A stretch of DNA of 64,000 bases from Acidovorax sp. SRB_14 (GCF_012932145.1 NZ_MWOK01000002.1:62001-126000); one strand, 5' to 3'. Counted from the stretch's first letter, positions 47,649 through 57,669 are shown. Notes: generated by a model from the sequence alone, not told the origin. Numbers and translations are program-made.

Positions 47649-47724
47649 ACATGGCCCCTGGTCCCGGCCTCCCCTTTTGCTTGCGCCCCTCCGGTGCCTG
47701 CAAAATCCCCGCCACAATCACGCC

Positions 47725-48594
47725 ATGGACGCCACCACCCAACTCAATGAACGCAGTCTCTCCGATGTCTGGGACGAACTGCACAACCAGTCCACCAACG
47801 GCAACCCGCTGGAGGCCAATTCCAACCGGCTCGCCTTTGCCGACCCCGAATTCCTGTTCCGGCGCGAGACGCGCGGCATCCGCTTGCAACTCGAATTGCT
47901 CAAGCCCGAGCTGGGCCAGGCCGAACAGGGCATCCAGAACACCATCGTCGTCTATGGCAGTGCGCGTTTTGTGGCCCCCGACGAAGCCGCGCAGCAGTTG
48001 GCCCAGGCGCAGGCCAGCGGCGATGCCGAGCGCCTGGCGCTGGCAGAGCGCGCCGTGCGCAATGCCGGCTACTACAACAAGGCGCGCCAGTTCGCGCGCC
48101 TGGTGGCCGAACACAGCAACCGCCAGCTCCCTGACAACCGGCTCTACATCTGCACCGGCGGCGGCCCCGGCATCATGGAGGCGGCCAACCGCGGCGCCAG
48201 CGACGAAGGCGCACTCAACGTGGGGCTCAACATCACGCTGCCGCACGAGCAAAGCGGCAACCGCTTCATCTCGCCCACGCTGAGCTTCAAGTTCCACTAC
48301 TTTGCGCTGCGCAAGATGCATTTCATGATGCGCGCCAAGGCCCTGGTCGCGTTTCCAGGCGGTTTTGGCACGCTCGACGAGCTGTTCGAGGTGCTGACCC
48401 TGGTGCAGACCAAGAAGGCCAAGCAGTTGCCGATCGTGCTGTTCGGCACCGCCTACTGGAAACGGCTCATCGACTTTGACGTGCTGGTCGAGGAAGGCAC
48501 CATTTCGCGCGAAAACCTGGAGCTGTTCCGGTACACCGACGAGCCACAGGAGGCCTGGCGCTGGATCCGCGAGTTCTACCAGCTCGCCAGCTGA
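47725..48594 (+). CDS. LOG-family (TIGR00730-type) Rossmann protein
   Basis: A 289-residue cytoplasmic protein of the family once called 'lysine decarboxylase', now LOG (cytokinin riboside 5'-monophosphate phosphoribohydrolase-like). It has the GGGPG stretch (YICTGGGPGIMEAANRGA, residues ~141-157) and the catalytic PGGFGTLDE at 211-219, preceded by FALRKMHFMMRAKALVAF. Likely substrate is a nucleotide 5'-monophosphate; this is family knowledge, not shown here. ATG 47725 starts just after the end of the flagellar block. Confidence 0.85.
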   Translation: MDATTQLNERSLSDVWDELHNQSTNGNPLEANSNRLAFADPEFLFRRETRGIRLQLELLKPELGQAEQGIQNTIVVYGSARFVAPDEAAQQLAQAQASGDAERLALAERAVRNAGYYNKARQFARLVAEHSNRQLPDNRLYICTGGGPGIMEAANRGASDEGALNVGLNITLPHEQSGNRFISPTLSFKFHYFALRKMHFMMRAKALVAFPGGFGTLDELFEVLTLVQTKKAKQLPIVLFGTAYWKRLIDFDVLVEEGTISRENLELFRYTDEPQEAWRWIREFYQLAS

Positions 48595-48642
48595 TTTCCG
48601 TTCCAGATCAACCGTGCTCCGTGCCGGCTTCGCTGGCGGGCA

Positions 48643-49821
48643 TCAGTCCCGCGCGCGGGCCGGCGGCCGCAGCAGCCAGGCCAGCCGCGATCCCAGCCCC
48701 ACGCCCGTGCCCACCACCCAGAACAGGCCCGCCACGCCGATCAGCGCGCCGGCGGTGCCAAACAGCAGGGGCATCATCACGCTGGAGGCGTTGATGGCCA
48801 TGAGGCGCAGGCCCAGGGCCTCGCCGTGCCGCTGCTCGGGCGTGATCTGGTGCAGCATGCTCATGATCATCGGCTGCACCGAGCCCAGCGACAGGCCCAG
48901 CAGCACCGAGCACAGGCCCATCGACCAGGCCGTGGTCAGCAGCGGATAGACCACAAACAACGCCGCGGTGGCGACCATGGCGCCGGCGATCACCGCCCAT
49001 TCGCGCAGCCACTGCGCCACCAGCGGCATCGCCATGCGCACCAGCGCCGCGGCAATGGCGAAGGCCCCCAGGATGGTGCCGATGACCGACGCGCTCAGTG
49101 CCCGCTCGTAGCCCAGCAGCGGCACGACGAAGGTGTGCACGTCCCAGCAGGACGACAGCACCCAGTTGACCAGCATCAGGCGGCGAAAGCGCGGCTCGCG
49201 CAATAGGTCCCACACGCGCTGCTGCGGCCCGCCGGTGGCGGCGATCACGGGCGGCAGCTCCACCGTGTGGCGCACCCAGAACCAGGTGGCCAGCGGCAGC
49301 ACCGCCAGCAGCGCGAACGCCCAGCGAAAGCCGCCGAGGCTGCCGGCGGCGCTGCCCGCATGGTCGATCATCAGGCCGGCAAAGAAGGGGCCGATGAAGT
49401 TGGAGATGGCCGGTCCGATCGCCAGCCAGCTGAACACCTGCTTGAGTTGCGTGGCGCTGTGGGCGGCCCGGCCGACGTGGCGCTGCAGCGCGATCGTGGC
49501 CGCACCCGTGGCGCCGCCCGTGAGCAAGGCCGCCGCGCACAGCACCTCGAACACCGGAAATGCCAGCGCGAGCCCCGCGCCGCTGGCGGCCGCCACCACG
49601 CAAAAGCCCACCGGACGGCGCAGTCCATGGCGGTCGGCATAGCGCCCCGCGGGCAGCGCCAAGAACACCTGGGTCAGCGCAAACAGCGCCAGCAGCACGC
49701 CCACGGCCGCTGCGCTGTAGCCCGCGCGCAGCGCCAGCAGCGGCGCAGCCATGCGCATGCCGGCCATGCAGGCATGCACGCAGACCTGTCCCGCGATCAG
49801 ACGGGCCAGCGCGGCGTTCAT
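48643..49821 (-). CDS. Major facilitator superfamily transporter
   Basis: A 392-residue membrane carrier with 12 predicted helices. The loop 2-3 signature is FLALPAGRYADRHGLRRPV and a repeat is seen in the second half. It is a drug/solute-type MFS, substrate unknown. ATG 49821 (MNAALARLIAGQVCVHACM) is chosen; the longer frame to 49968 runs into rmuC. It starts one base after the rmuC stop, so both are co-transcribed. Confidence 0.85.
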   Translation of the reverse strand: MNAALARLIAGQVCVHACMAGMRMAAPLLALRAGYSAAAVGVLLALFALTQVFLALPAGRYADRHGLRRPVGFCVVAAASGAGLALAFPVFEVLCAAALLTGGATGAATIALQRHVGRAAHSATQLKQVFSWLAIGPAISNFIGPFFAGLMIDHAGSAAGSLGGFRWAFALLAVLPLATWFWVRHTVELPPVIAATGGPQQRVWDLLREPRFRRLMLVNWVLSSCWDVHTFVVPLLGYERALSASVIGTILGAFAIAAALVRMAMPLVAQWLREWAVIAGAMVATAALFVVYPLLTTAWSMGLCSVLLGLSLGSVQPMIMSMLHQITPEQRHGEALGLRLMAINASSVMMPLLFGTAGALIGVAGLFWVVGTGVGLGSRLAWLLRPPARARD

Positions 49822-49822
49822 G

Positions 49823-51457
49823 TCACTCGCCTTCGCTCGGCGAAGGCGCGGCCGGCATGGCCGTTTCGGGCGCGGCGACCAGCAGCCCGTCCTCTTCAGG
49901 GGCCGGAAGGGCCTGCACGTCGCGCAAGCGCCGCTGGATGGCGCGCGTGCGCACGCCCACCTCGTCAAACTTCTTGGCGGCAGCGTCGATCGACTTCTTG
50001 GTGGCCTCGACCACGTCGCCGAACTTGGCGAACTCGGTCTTGACCTGGCCCAGCATGTTCCAGACTTCGGACGAGCGCTTCTCGATCGCCAGCGTCTTGA
50101 AACCCATCTGCAGGCTGCTGAGCATGGCCGCCAGGTTGGCCGGGCCCGTGATCATCATGCGGCAGTCGTTCTGCACCGCCTCGACCAGGCCGGGGCGGCG
50201 CATGACTTCGGCGAACAGCCCTTCGGTGGGCAGGTAGAGCACGGCGAAGTCGGTGGTGTGCGGGGGCGAGACGTATTTGCCATAGATCTTGCGCGCTTCG
50301 AGCTTGATCGAGGTCTCGAACGCATTGCCGGCCGACGCAATGGCCGACTTGTCGGCCGTGTCGTGCGCGTCCATCAGGCGCTGGTACTGCTCCACCGGGT
50401 ACTTGGAATCGATCGGCAGCCACACCGGCTGCTCGTCGCTCTGGCCCGGCAGGCGGATCGCGAACTCGACCAGCTCATCGCTGCCCGGCACGGTCTTGAC
50501 GTTGCGCGCGTACTGGCCGGGCGTGAGCACGTTCTCGATGATGGCGCCCAGCTGCAGCTCGCCCCAGGTGCCGCGCATCTTCACGTTGGTCATCACGCGC
50601 TTCAAGTCGCCGACGCTGCCGGCCAGCGTCTGCATCTCGCCCAGGCCCTTGTGCACCTGTTCGAGCCGGTCGCTGACCAGCTTGAACGACTCGCCCAGGC
50701 GCTGCTCCAGCGTGGCGTGCAGCTTTTCGTCCACCGTGCGGCGCATTTCTTCGAGTTTGGTCGAGTTGTCGGCCTGGATGGCGGCCAGGCGCTCGTTGAG
50801 CGCCGTGCGCAGCTGCTCGGCGTTGTGCTGGCTGCCCTGCACCAGCCCGGCGAGCTGCTGCGAGACCGCGTCCTGCAGCACCGAGAACTGGTTCTTGATC
50901 TGGTGGCCGTTGCCTTCGAGCTGGTCCTTGAGCGCCGTGGACATGGTGCCGAGCTGGCTCTGGATGTCGCCCTTGAGCGAGTCGAGCGTCTGCCGCGTGG
51001 CGCCGGTGAGCGCCTCGAAGCGCTCCTGGATGCGCTGCTCGAACAGCTGCGTGCTCTCGGCCATGGCCTGGCGCGACTTCACGCTCTCGGCCGCCAGCGC
51101 CGCCGTGGTCTGCATCAGCTCGGTGCGAAAGCCCGCCAGGGTGTCCGACAGCTCGGCACGCCCGGTGCGCGACTCGGCCACCGCCTGCGCCAGGCGCTCG
51201 TCCACCGCATGGCGCAGCGAATCGAGCGTGCCCTGCATGGCCTGCGTGGAGCCGCGCAGCTGCTGGCCCATGCCGTCGAGCGCGCCGTCGTTCTTGGCCA
51301 CCGCCAGCTGGGTGGACTGGGCCGTGGCTTCCAGGGCCTGCAGGCGCGCTCCCCATTCGGGCGGCAGTTCCACGCGCGGGCGGCGCCACAGCAGCAGCGC
51401 CAGCAGAACGACCACGAGCAGCAGTAGGGCGGCGAGAACGAGGGTGTCGGTAGTCAA
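49823..51457 (-). CDS. rmuC: DNA recombination protein RmuC
   Basis: A 544-residue RmuC. An N-terminal membrane helix (~residues 7-24) is followed by a long coiled coil (~50-310) and a nuclease-like C-terminal domain: LKRVMTNVKMRGTWGELQLGAIIENVLTPGQYARNVKTVPG, FAIRLPGQSDEQPVWLPIDSKYPVEQYQRLMDAHD, VLYLPTEGLFAEVMRRPGLVEAVQNDCRMMITGPANLAAMLSSLQMGFKTLAIEKRSSEVWNML. It limits recombination at inverted repeats in E. coli. The gene ends one base before the MFS gene. Confidence 0.93.
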   Translation of the reverse strand: MTTDTLVLAALLLLVVVLLALLLWRRPRVELPPEWGARLQALEATAQSTQLAVAKNDGALDGMGQQLRGSTQAMQGTLDSLRHAVDERLAQAVAESRTGRAELSDTLAGFRTELMQTTAALAAESVKSRQAMAESTQLFEQRIQERFEALTGATRQTLDSLKGDIQSQLGTMSTALKDQLEGNGHQIKNQFSVLQDAVSQQLAGLVQGSQHNAEQLRTALNERLAAIQADNSTKLEEMRRTVDEKLHATLEQRLGESFKLVSDRLEQVHKGLGEMQTLAGSVGDLKRVMTNVKMRGTWGELQLGAIIENVLTPGQYARNVKTVPGSDELVEFAIRLPGQSDEQPVWLPIDSKYPVEQYQRLMDAHDTADKSAIASAGNAFETSIKLEARKIYGKYVSPPHTTDFAVLYLPTEGLFAEVMRRPGLVEAVQNDCRMMITGPANLAAMLSSLQMGFKTLAIEKRSSEVWNMLGQVKTEFAKFGDVVEATKKSIDAAAKKFDEVGVRTRAIQRRLRDVQALPAPEEDGLLVAAPETAMPAAPSPSEGE

Positions 51458-51473
51458 AGGCAGTTCACTCTTG

Positions 51474-51532
51474 TTTCAATAGCTGTCAACGCATGCCCCA
51501 TAAGGGCTGGAGGCATATTTGACTGCCAATTA
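51474..51532 (+). repeat. Dispersed intergenic repeat, copy 4
   Basis: Repeat-family member: TTTCAATAGCTGTCAACGC, then ATGCCCCATAAGGGCTGGAGGC and ATATTTGACTG. It lies between the 3' end of the hydroxyacid dehydrogenase gene and the 5' end of rmuC, both on the minus strand. Confidence 0.55.
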
Positions 51533-51538
51533 TGCAAT

Positions 51539-52516
51539 TCAGTCGCCGACGCGGTTCACGGGGGTGAGCGCGCCGCGCCCGTCGAAGAACGCGATCAGGT
51601 TTTCGGCGGCCAGGTTGGCCATCGCCAAGCGCGTGGCCACGGTGGCGCTGGCGATGTGCGGCGTCAGCACGACGTTGGGCACCGTGAGCAGGTCGGGGTG
51701 CACGCTGGGCTCGCCCTCGAACACATCGAGCCCGGCCGCCGCGATCTGGCGCGTGCGCAGCGCGTGCGCCAGGGCCGCGTCGTCCACGATGCCGCCGCGC
51801 GCGATGTTGACCAGCGTGGCCGTGGGCTTCATCAGCGCCAGCTCGGCCGCACCGATGGTGTGGTGCGACTCGGCGGTGTAGGGCAGCACCAGTACCACGT
51901 GGTCGGCGCTGCGCAGCAGCTCTTCCTTGCCGACATAGCGGGCCTTGCACTCGGCCTCGAGTTCGGGCGAGAGCTGCGAGCGGTTGTGGTAGACCACGTC
52001 CATGCCGAAGCCGTGCGCGCCGCGCTTGGCAATGCCTTGGCCGATGCGGCCCATGCCGATGATGCCCAGCGTGCTGCCGTGCACTTCGGTGCCGGCGAAC
52101 ATGTCGTAGCTCCATTTGTTCCATTTCCCGGCGCGCAGGTAATGCTCGGACTCGGCCATGCGCCGCGCGGTCGCCATGAGCAGCGCGAAGCCGAAGTCGG
52201 CCGTGGTCTCGGTCAGCACATCGGGCGTGTTGGTGCCCTGCACGCCCGCGGCGGTCATGGCCTCGACGTCGAAGTTGTTGTAGCCTACGGCCATGTTGGC
52301 CGCGATCTTCAGGCGCGGGCAGGCGGCGATCAGTTCGGAGTCGATGCGCTGGCTGCCGGTGGTGAGGGCGCCATCCTTGTCGGCCAGGCGTTCGGCCAGC
52401 TCCTGTGGCGACCAGAGGGCGTCCTCGGGATTGGCTTCGACTTCGAAGTGCTGCGCGAGCCGCTCGACCACTTCGGGAAAGATCGCACGGGCGATCAGGA
52501 TGCGGGGTTTGTTCAT
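51539..52516 (-). CDS. 2-hydroxyacid dehydrogenase (glyoxylate/hydroxypyruvate reductase type)
   Basis: A 325-residue NAD(P)-dependent D-2-hydroxyacid dehydrogenase. The Rossmann motif GMGRIG is at 154-159, with HNRS at 177-180 suggesting NADPH preference. Catalytic residues are R240 (NIARGGIVDD), E269 (DVFEGEP) and H287 (LTPHIAS). Closest group is glyoxylate reductase GhrB/GyaR; exact substrate is not settled. It is 19 bases downstream of the antiporter gene on the same strand. Confidence 0.87.
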   Translation of the reverse strand: MNKPRILIARAIFPEVVERLAQHFEVEANPEDALWSPQELAERLADKDGALTTGSQRIDSELIAACPRLKIAANMAVGYNNFDVEAMTAAGVQGTNTPDVLTETTADFGFALLMATARRMAESEHYLRAGKWNKWSYDMFAGTEVHGSTLGIIGMGRIGQGIAKRGAHGFGMDVVYHNRSQLSPELEAECKARYVGKEELLRSADHVVLVLPYTAESHHTIGAAELALMKPTATLVNIARGGIVDDAALAHALRTRQIAAAGLDVFEGEPSVHPDLLTVPNVVLTPHIASATVATRLAMANLAAENLIAFFDGRGALTPVNRVGD

Positions 52517-52535
52517 GGCGGGCTTTCTTTCAGTT

Positions 52536-53951
52536 TCAGCGGAACCAGACGAAGGTCATCAGGATGAACAGCGGCACCAGGATGCCGCAGGACCACAGCA
52601 TGTAGCCGAAGAAGCTCGGCATCTTGACGCCGCGGTCCTCGGCGATGGCCTTGACCATCAGGTTGGGCGCGTTGCCTATGTAGGTATTGGCGCCCATGAA
52701 CACGGCGCCCGCCGAGATGGCGGCTAGCGTGGGCGCCAGCGTGGTCATGAGCTCGGCCGGATTGCCGCCGGCGGTGTTGAAGAACACCAGATAGGTCGGC
52801 GCGTTGTCGAGGAACGAGGACAGCAGCCCCGACGCCCAGAAGTACATCGCCGGATCGGGCGCGCCATCGGGGCGCGTGACGGCTGCGACGATGGCGCCAA
52901 AGGGCCCGCCCACGCCGGCCTTGAGCATGGCGATGACCGGAATGATGGTCAGAAAGATGCCGGCGAACAGCTTGGCCACTTCCTGCATGGGCCCCCAACC
53001 GAACTGGTTGTCGGCATGCACCTGCGCGGGCGTGAGCCACAGCGACACCAGCGTGACGATGACCAAACCCACGTCACGCACCAGGCCCGGCAGGCCGACG
53101 GGCGTGCCCGCGACGTCGAACACCACGGGCGACTTCCAGAAACCGCTGAGCAGCACCAGCGCCACCACCACGCCCAGCAGCGCGAAGTTGACCTTGCCAT
53201 CGAAGCCGATCGTGCGCGTGTCGGGCGTCGGGTCGCGGCGCTGCCCGCCGCCCTGGCCTTCGCGGCGGAAGTACCAGGTGTCGAGCGCATAGAACAGCGC
53301 CAGCAGCACGCCGACCAGGAACAGCGTCTCCTGGAAGATGTGGGCCACGGTCCAGAAGAAGTCGACGCCCTTGAGGAAGCCCAGGAACAGCGGCGGGTCG
53401 CCCAGCGGCGTCAGCGAGCCGCCGGCGTTGGAGACGATGAAGATGAAAAAGATCACCACGTGCGCGCAATGCTTGCGCTGGTCGTTGGCGCGGATCAGCG
53501 GGCGGATCAGCAGCATCGACGCCCCGGTCGTGCCCATGAAGCTGGCCAGCACGGCGCCGATGGCCAGGATGGCGGTATTGAGCCCGGGGCTGCCCTGCAG
53601 GTTGCCGCGGATGTAGATGCCGCCCGCCACCGTGAACAGCGCCGTGAGCAGGATCACGAACGGAATGTATTCGGCCAGCAGCGCATGCACCAGGCTCGCG
53701 CCGGCCGCCGCCGGGCCGAAGACCGCGGCAAACGGCAGCAGAAAGGCCAGCGCCCAGCCCGCCACCACCTTGCCGTAATGGTGGTGCCAGAAAATGGGTG
53801 CCAGCAGCGGCAGAAGCGCGATCGACAGCAGAACGCCGGCAAACGGCACGCCCCACCACAGGGCCAGGCGGCTGCCATCGATGTCGGCGGCCAGCGCCAG
53901 GCCGGGCAAGGCCGACAGTGTGGCCATGAGCAGCCAGCGGAAATGCTTCAT
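52536..53951 (-). CDS. Ion transporter superfamily membrane protein (CitMHS/NhaD-like Na+/H+ antiporter)
   Basis: A 471-residue protein, possible signal-like first helix (MKHFRWLLMATLSALPGLALAADI), about 12 membrane segments and the IT-superfamily pattern GTTGASMLLIRPLIRAN, VSNAGGSLTPLGDPPLFLGFLKGVDFF and GLLSSFLDNAPTYLVFFN, with MGANTYIGNAPNLMVKAIAE. These closely match proteins annotated as sodium:proton antiporter/citrate transporter family. Substrate is unproven. ATG 53951 is at the family start. Gene 51539 follows it. Confidence 0.8.
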   Translation of the reverse strand: MKHFRWLLMATLSALPGLALAADIDGSRLALWWGVPFAGVLLSIALLPLLAPIFWHHHYGKVVAGWALAFLLPFAAVFGPAAAGASLVHALLAEYIPFVILLTALFTVAGGIYIRGNLQGSPGLNTAILAIGAVLASFMGTTGASMLLIRPLIRANDQRKHCAHVVIFFIFIVSNAGGSLTPLGDPPLFLGFLKGVDFFWTVAHIFQETLFLVGVLLALFYALDTWYFRREGQGGGQRRDPTPDTRTIGFDGKVNFALLGVVVALVLLSGFWKSPVVFDVAGTPVGLPGLVRDVGLVIVTLVSLWLTPAQVHADNQFGWGPMQEVAKLFAGIFLTIIPVIAMLKAGVGGPFGAIVAAVTRPDGAPDPAMYFWASGLLSSFLDNAPTYLVFFNTAGGNPAELMTTLAPTLAAISAGAVFMGANTYIGNAPNLMVKAIAEDRGVKMPSFFGYMLWSCGILVPLFILMTFVWFR

Positions 53952-54149
53952 GCGTGGGTCTCCCTCGTTATATTGAAAACAGGCGCACGGAAATGGGCTG
54001 TGGACGGCAGGCCGGCGCGGCGTACCGCGCCACAGCATGCCCTGCCAGCGCCCGAGCGCCTGGCCGCGTCGGCCGCGGGCAACGCGAAAGTGTAGGCCAT
54101 GGCCCGGACACGCCAGGCCAATCGCAACGCGCCCTGCCCGCTGCGAAAA

Positions 54150-54220
54150 AAATATGGTCAAAACCGGCTTGAGCGCATACCCAGCATGTGCTGGCAGCTC
54201 CTGATACCAGAGCAAAATAT
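54150..54220 (-). repeat. Dispersed intergenic repeat, copy 5 (inverted)
   Basis: Repeat-family member read on the minus strand: TTGCTCTGGTATCAGGAGCT, then TGCTGGGTATGCGCTCAAGC and GGTTTTGACCATATTTTTTT. It contains CCAGCA-TG-TGCTGG (54181-54194), which with the downstream T-run could terminate the thioesterase gene. Confidence 0.6.
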
Positions 54221-54678
54221 CAGCCCGGCAGCACCAGCGCCTGCAACACGCCGTGCAGGCGCGGTGACAGCGCGGCGGGCCGGCGCGTGGCGCGGTCCAC
54301 GTACACATGGATGAAATGCCCGGCCGCCGCCGTCAGCGCCTCGCCCTGGGCGAACAGCCCCACTTCATAGCGCACGCTCGTGCTGCCCAGGCGCGCCACG
54401 CGGATGCCCGCTTCCACCGTTTGCGGAAAGGCGAGCGGGGCAAAGTAGTTGCACTGCGTCTCGACCACCAGCCCGATGGTCTGGCCCGCGTGGATGTCGA
54501 GCGCGCCCTGCTCGATCAGGTGGGCGTTCACCGCGGTGTCGAACCAGCTGTAATAGACGACGTTGTTCACATGCCCATACACATCGTTGTCGGCCCAGCG
54601 CGTGCTGATGGGGCGAAAGGCGGCGTAGGCGCTGCGCGGCTGGGGCGCAGGGCGCGCCGGGGTCGCTGTCGTGTTCAT
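54220..54678 (-). CDS. Hotdog-fold acyl-CoA thioesterase (YbgC/4HBT type)
   Basis: A 152-residue single hotdog domain with the 4-hydroxybenzoyl-CoA thioesterase signature [20 protein letters not shown] (residues ~28-47; D30 and the GHVNN stretch are the active region). It hydrolyses an acyl-CoA or aryl-CoA thioester. ATG 54678 is chosen; the frame upstream to 54837 lies in the phasin promoter. It is transcribed away from the phasin gene. Confidence 0.85.
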   Translation of the reverse strand: MNTTATPARPAPQPRSAYAAFRPISTRWADNDVYGHVNNVVYYSWFDTAVNAHLIEQGALDIHAGQTIGLVVETQCNYFAPLAFPQTVEAGIRVARLGSTSVRYEVGLFAQGEALTAAAGHFIHVYVDRATRRPAALSPRLHGVLQALVLPG

Positions 54679-54767
54679 GGCCGTGGATTTTGCCAGCGCG
54701 GCAACAGGCCCTCCGGCAAGGGACCGCGGTCCGTCGTTTTGACGTAACAAAGGACAGAAAACGTAAT

Positions 54768-54784
54768 TTGTTGCAACGCAACAA
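54768..54784. promoter_or_regulatory. Inverted repeat upstream of the phasin gene (PhaR-like operator)
   Basis: TTGTTGC (54768-54774) and GCAACAA (54778-54784) are perfect inverted repeats with a 3-base spacer. A second, similar TGC-rich site (TGCTGCACTGCAACA) occurs at about 54830-54844. Phasin repressor PhaR binds TGC/GCA-rich repeats of this kind, with sites near the promoter and start point. Confidence 0.6.
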
Positions 54785-54791
54785 AAAGTGC

Positions 54792-54821
54792 TTGCGTGTC
54801 GGCCACCGTCGCCCCTAGAAT
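54792..54821 (+). promoter_or_regulatory. Candidate sigma-70 promoter of the phasin gene
   Basis: -35 TTGCGT (54792-54797), 18-base spacer, -10 TAGAAT (54816-54821). It lies between the two PhaR-like sites, so repressor bound at both would block it. Confidence 0.55.
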
Positions 54822-54922
54822 CCGCACTATGCTGCACTGCAACATGGCCCGGAAAGCATGCCAGCGCAGATATTTGTGAACCACAGTCGCTTTCGACTTT
54901 TCCTTTCTTTTGGAGATCTCAC

Positions 54923-55477
54923 ATGTCCCTGACCGCTGAACAAATCCTGGCCGCACACAAAGCCAACATCGAAACCCTGTTTGGTCTGACCAGCAAAGCC
55001 TTTGAAGGCGTGGAAAAGCTGGTCGAACTGAACGTGACCGCTTCGCGCGCCGCACTGAACGAGGCCGCCAGCCACGCCCAGGCCGTGCTCAGCGTCAAGG
55101 ACGCACAAGAACTGATCGCCCTGCAGGCCGGCCTGTTCCAGCCCCTGGCCGAGAAGGCAGCTTCCTACAGCCGCCACCTGTACGACATCGCCTCGGGCAC
55201 CGGCGGTGAATTCAGCAAGGCCGTCGAGTCGCAGACCGCCGAAGTGCAGAAGAACTTCGCCACCCTGGTGGACTCGGCGTCGAAGAACGCACCCGCCGGC
55301 TCGGAAACGGCCGTGGCCGTGATGAAGAGCGCCGTGTCGGCCGCCAACAACGCGTTCGAATCGGTGCAAAAGGCCGTCAAGCAGGCCACCGACGCCGCTG
55401 AAGCCAACTTCAACGCCGTGGCCACCACGGCCGCCGACGCAGCCAAGTCGGCTGCGGGTGCCCGCAAGCAGCGCTGA
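54923..55477 (+). CDS. phaP: Phasin (PHA granule-associated protein)
   Basis: A 184-residue helical protein of the phasin_2 type: [54 protein letters not shown], with an alanine-rich coiled C-terminus ending [10 protein letters not shown]. It coats polyhydroxyalkanoate granules. GGAG lies before ATG 54923. Two TGC-rich repeats flank the promoter (PhaR control, inferred). Presence implies PHA storage. Confidence 0.9.
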   Translation: MSLTAEQILAAHKANIETLFGLTSKAFEGVEKLVELNVTASRAALNEAASHAQAVLSVKDAQELIALQAGLFQPLAEKAASYSRHLYDIASGTGGEFSKAVESQTAEVQKNFATLVDSASKNAPAGSETAVAVMKSAVSAANNAFESVQKAVKQATDAAEANFNAVATTAADAAKSAAGARKQR

Positions 55478-55615
55478 GCCATGCGCCTGTCCAGCCACAA
55501 GGCGCTGGACACAAAGCAGGGATTACCCTGATAATGCGAACCCTGTTCCGGCCCCGCCGGGACCCCAGTTGTCTCCTCGGATCCTCTCGAAACACGGGTT
55601 TCAGGGATTCGTTCA

Positions 55616-55641
55616 AGCCCGGTCTCGACCGGGCTTTTTTT
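55616..55641 (+). terminator. Rho-independent terminator
   Basis: AGCCCGGT (55616-55623) pairs with ACCGGGCT (55628-55635) around loop CTCG, followed by seven T. It ends the phasin transcript about 140 bases after the stop. The gap before it holds no gene I can support. Confidence 0.85.
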
Positions 55642-55692
55642 GCGCGACCCAGGGACCGGGTGCCGCCGAAAAAACACAACCGCGCAGGCAGT

Positions 55693-55714
55693 ATTGCGAA
55701 TGGTTCGCGTTTGC
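55693..55714. promoter_or_regulatory. Candidate Fur box upstream of the iron-binding protein gene
   Basis: GCGAA (55696-55700) and TTCGC (55704-55708) form an inverted repeat in the context ATTGCGAATGGTTCGC followed by GTTTGC, which resembles betaproteobacterial Fur sites (AATGCGAATGATTCGCATT type). It is about 42 bases before the ATG, in promoter position. Confidence 0.5.
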
Positions 55715-55755
55715 TTTACCATTGCACTCGTTACCACTCCTCCTTCGCCCTTCCC

Positions 55756-56808
55756 ATGAAAAAAATCTCCACGGCTGCCGCAGCAGCCTGTCTCCTGCTC
55801 GCAGCCAGCGGTTTCGTGCAGGCCCAAGAGAACGTCGTCAACCTCTATTCGGCACGCCACTACGCCACCGATGAAGCGCTCTACAGCGGCTTCACCCAAG
55901 CCACGGGCATCAAGATCAACCGCGTCGATGCCGACGATGCCGGGATCCTGGCACGCCTGAAGGCCGAGGGCTCGGCCTCCCCCGCCGATGTGATCCTGCT
56001 GGTCGACGCGGCGCGCCTGTACCGCGGCGAGGTCGACGGGCTGTTCCAGCCGATCAGGTCCAAGGTGCTCGAAGACGCCATCCCGGCCAACCTGCGCAGC
56101 CTGCCGGCCGCAGACGGCGGCATTTCGTGGTTCGGCCTGTCGACCCGCGCGCGCGTCATCGTCTACAACAAGGTCAAGATGAACCCCGAGGACGTGGACA
56201 CCTACGAGGAGCTGGGCGACCCGAAGAACAAGGGCAAGCTGTGCATCCGCTCGGGCTCGCACCCCTACAACCTGAGCCTGTTTGGCGCCGTTACCGAGCA
56301 CATGGGCGAGCAGAAGACGCAGGAGTGGCTCAAGGGCATGGTGGCCAACCTGGCGCGCGACCCCAAGGGCGGCGACACCGACCAGATCAAGGCCGTGGCG
56401 TCGGGTGAATGCCAGATCGGCGTGACCAACAGCTACTACCTGGCGCGCCTGATGCGCTCGGACAAACCCGAAGACATTGCCGTGGCCAACAAGGTCGGCG
56501 TGGTGTTTCCGAACCAGCAGTCGTGGGGCACGCACTTGAACATCGCGGGCGGCGCCGTCGCCAAGTACGCCAAGCACCGCGCCAACGCAATCAAGTTCAT
56601 GGAGTACCTCGCGAGCCCTGAAGCGCAGAACTATTTTGCCAACGGCAACAACGAATGGCCCGCCGCCAAGGGCGTGGACATCGCTAACCCCGCGCTCAAG
56701 GCCATGACCGGCGGCAAGCCGTTCAAGAGCGAGACCATCCCGATCAGCGCCGTGGGCGCCAACATGACCAAGGTGCAGCAGATGCTGGACCGCGTCGGCT
56801 TCAAATAA
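55756..56808 (+). CDS. Periplasmic iron(III)-binding protein (FutA/FbpA type)
   Basis: A 350-residue ABC-type solute-binding protein. Residues 1-~23 are a signal peptide (KKISTAAAAACLLLAASGFVQA). The mature part begins QENVVNLYSARHYATDEALYSGFTQATGIKINRVD, as in ferric-binding proteins; the tyrosine pair NSYYLARL (~residue 227) is the iron-ligand region. No permease or ATPase gene follows, so the partners are elsewhere. A Fur-like box lies upstream and a strong terminator downstream. Confidence 0.88.
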   Translation: MKKISTAAAAACLLLAASGFVQAQENVVNLYSARHYATDEALYSGFTQATGIKINRVDADDAGILARLKAEGSASPADVILLVDAARLYRGEVDGLFQPIRSKVLEDAIPANLRSLPAADGGISWFGLSTRARVIVYNKVKMNPEDVDTYEELGDPKNKGKLCIRSGSHPYNLSLFGAVTEHMGEQKTQEWLKGMVANLARDPKGGDTDQIKAVASGECQIGVTNSYYLARLMRSDKPEDIAVANKVGVVFPNQQSWGTHLNIAGGAVAKYAKHRANAIKFMEYLASPEAQNYFANGNNEWPAAKGVDIANPALKAMTGGKPFKSETIPISAVGANMTKVQQMLDRVGFK

Positions 56809-56827
56809 GCCCTGCACCCCTCCCCGC

Positions 56828-56851
56828 GCCCGGCCCTGCCGGGCTTTTTTT
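56828..56851 (+). terminator. Rho-independent terminator after the iron-binding protein gene
   Basis: GCCCGGC (56828-56834) and GCCGGGC (56838-56844), loop CCT, followed by seven T. It isolates the single-gene transcript from the dehydrogenase gene. Confidence 0.85.
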
Positions 56852-56872
56852 CGCGTGCCGCATCCGCCATAA

Positions 56873-56888
56873 TTTACGTTTACGTCAA
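56873..56888. promoter_or_regulatory. Palindrome upstream of the short-chain dehydrogenase (LiuR-like site)
   Basis: TTTACGT (56873-56879) TT ACGTCAA (56882-56888) is an imperfect 16-base palindrome 22 bases before the start codon. It is like sites of MerR-family LiuR-type regulators of branched-chain and acyl-CoA catabolism (TTTACGTNNACGTAAA). Identity is from memory of the motif. Confidence 0.45.
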
Positions 56889-56910
56889 CGTCATTCACTG
56901 GAGATACGGC

Positions 56911-57669
<759 letters not shown>

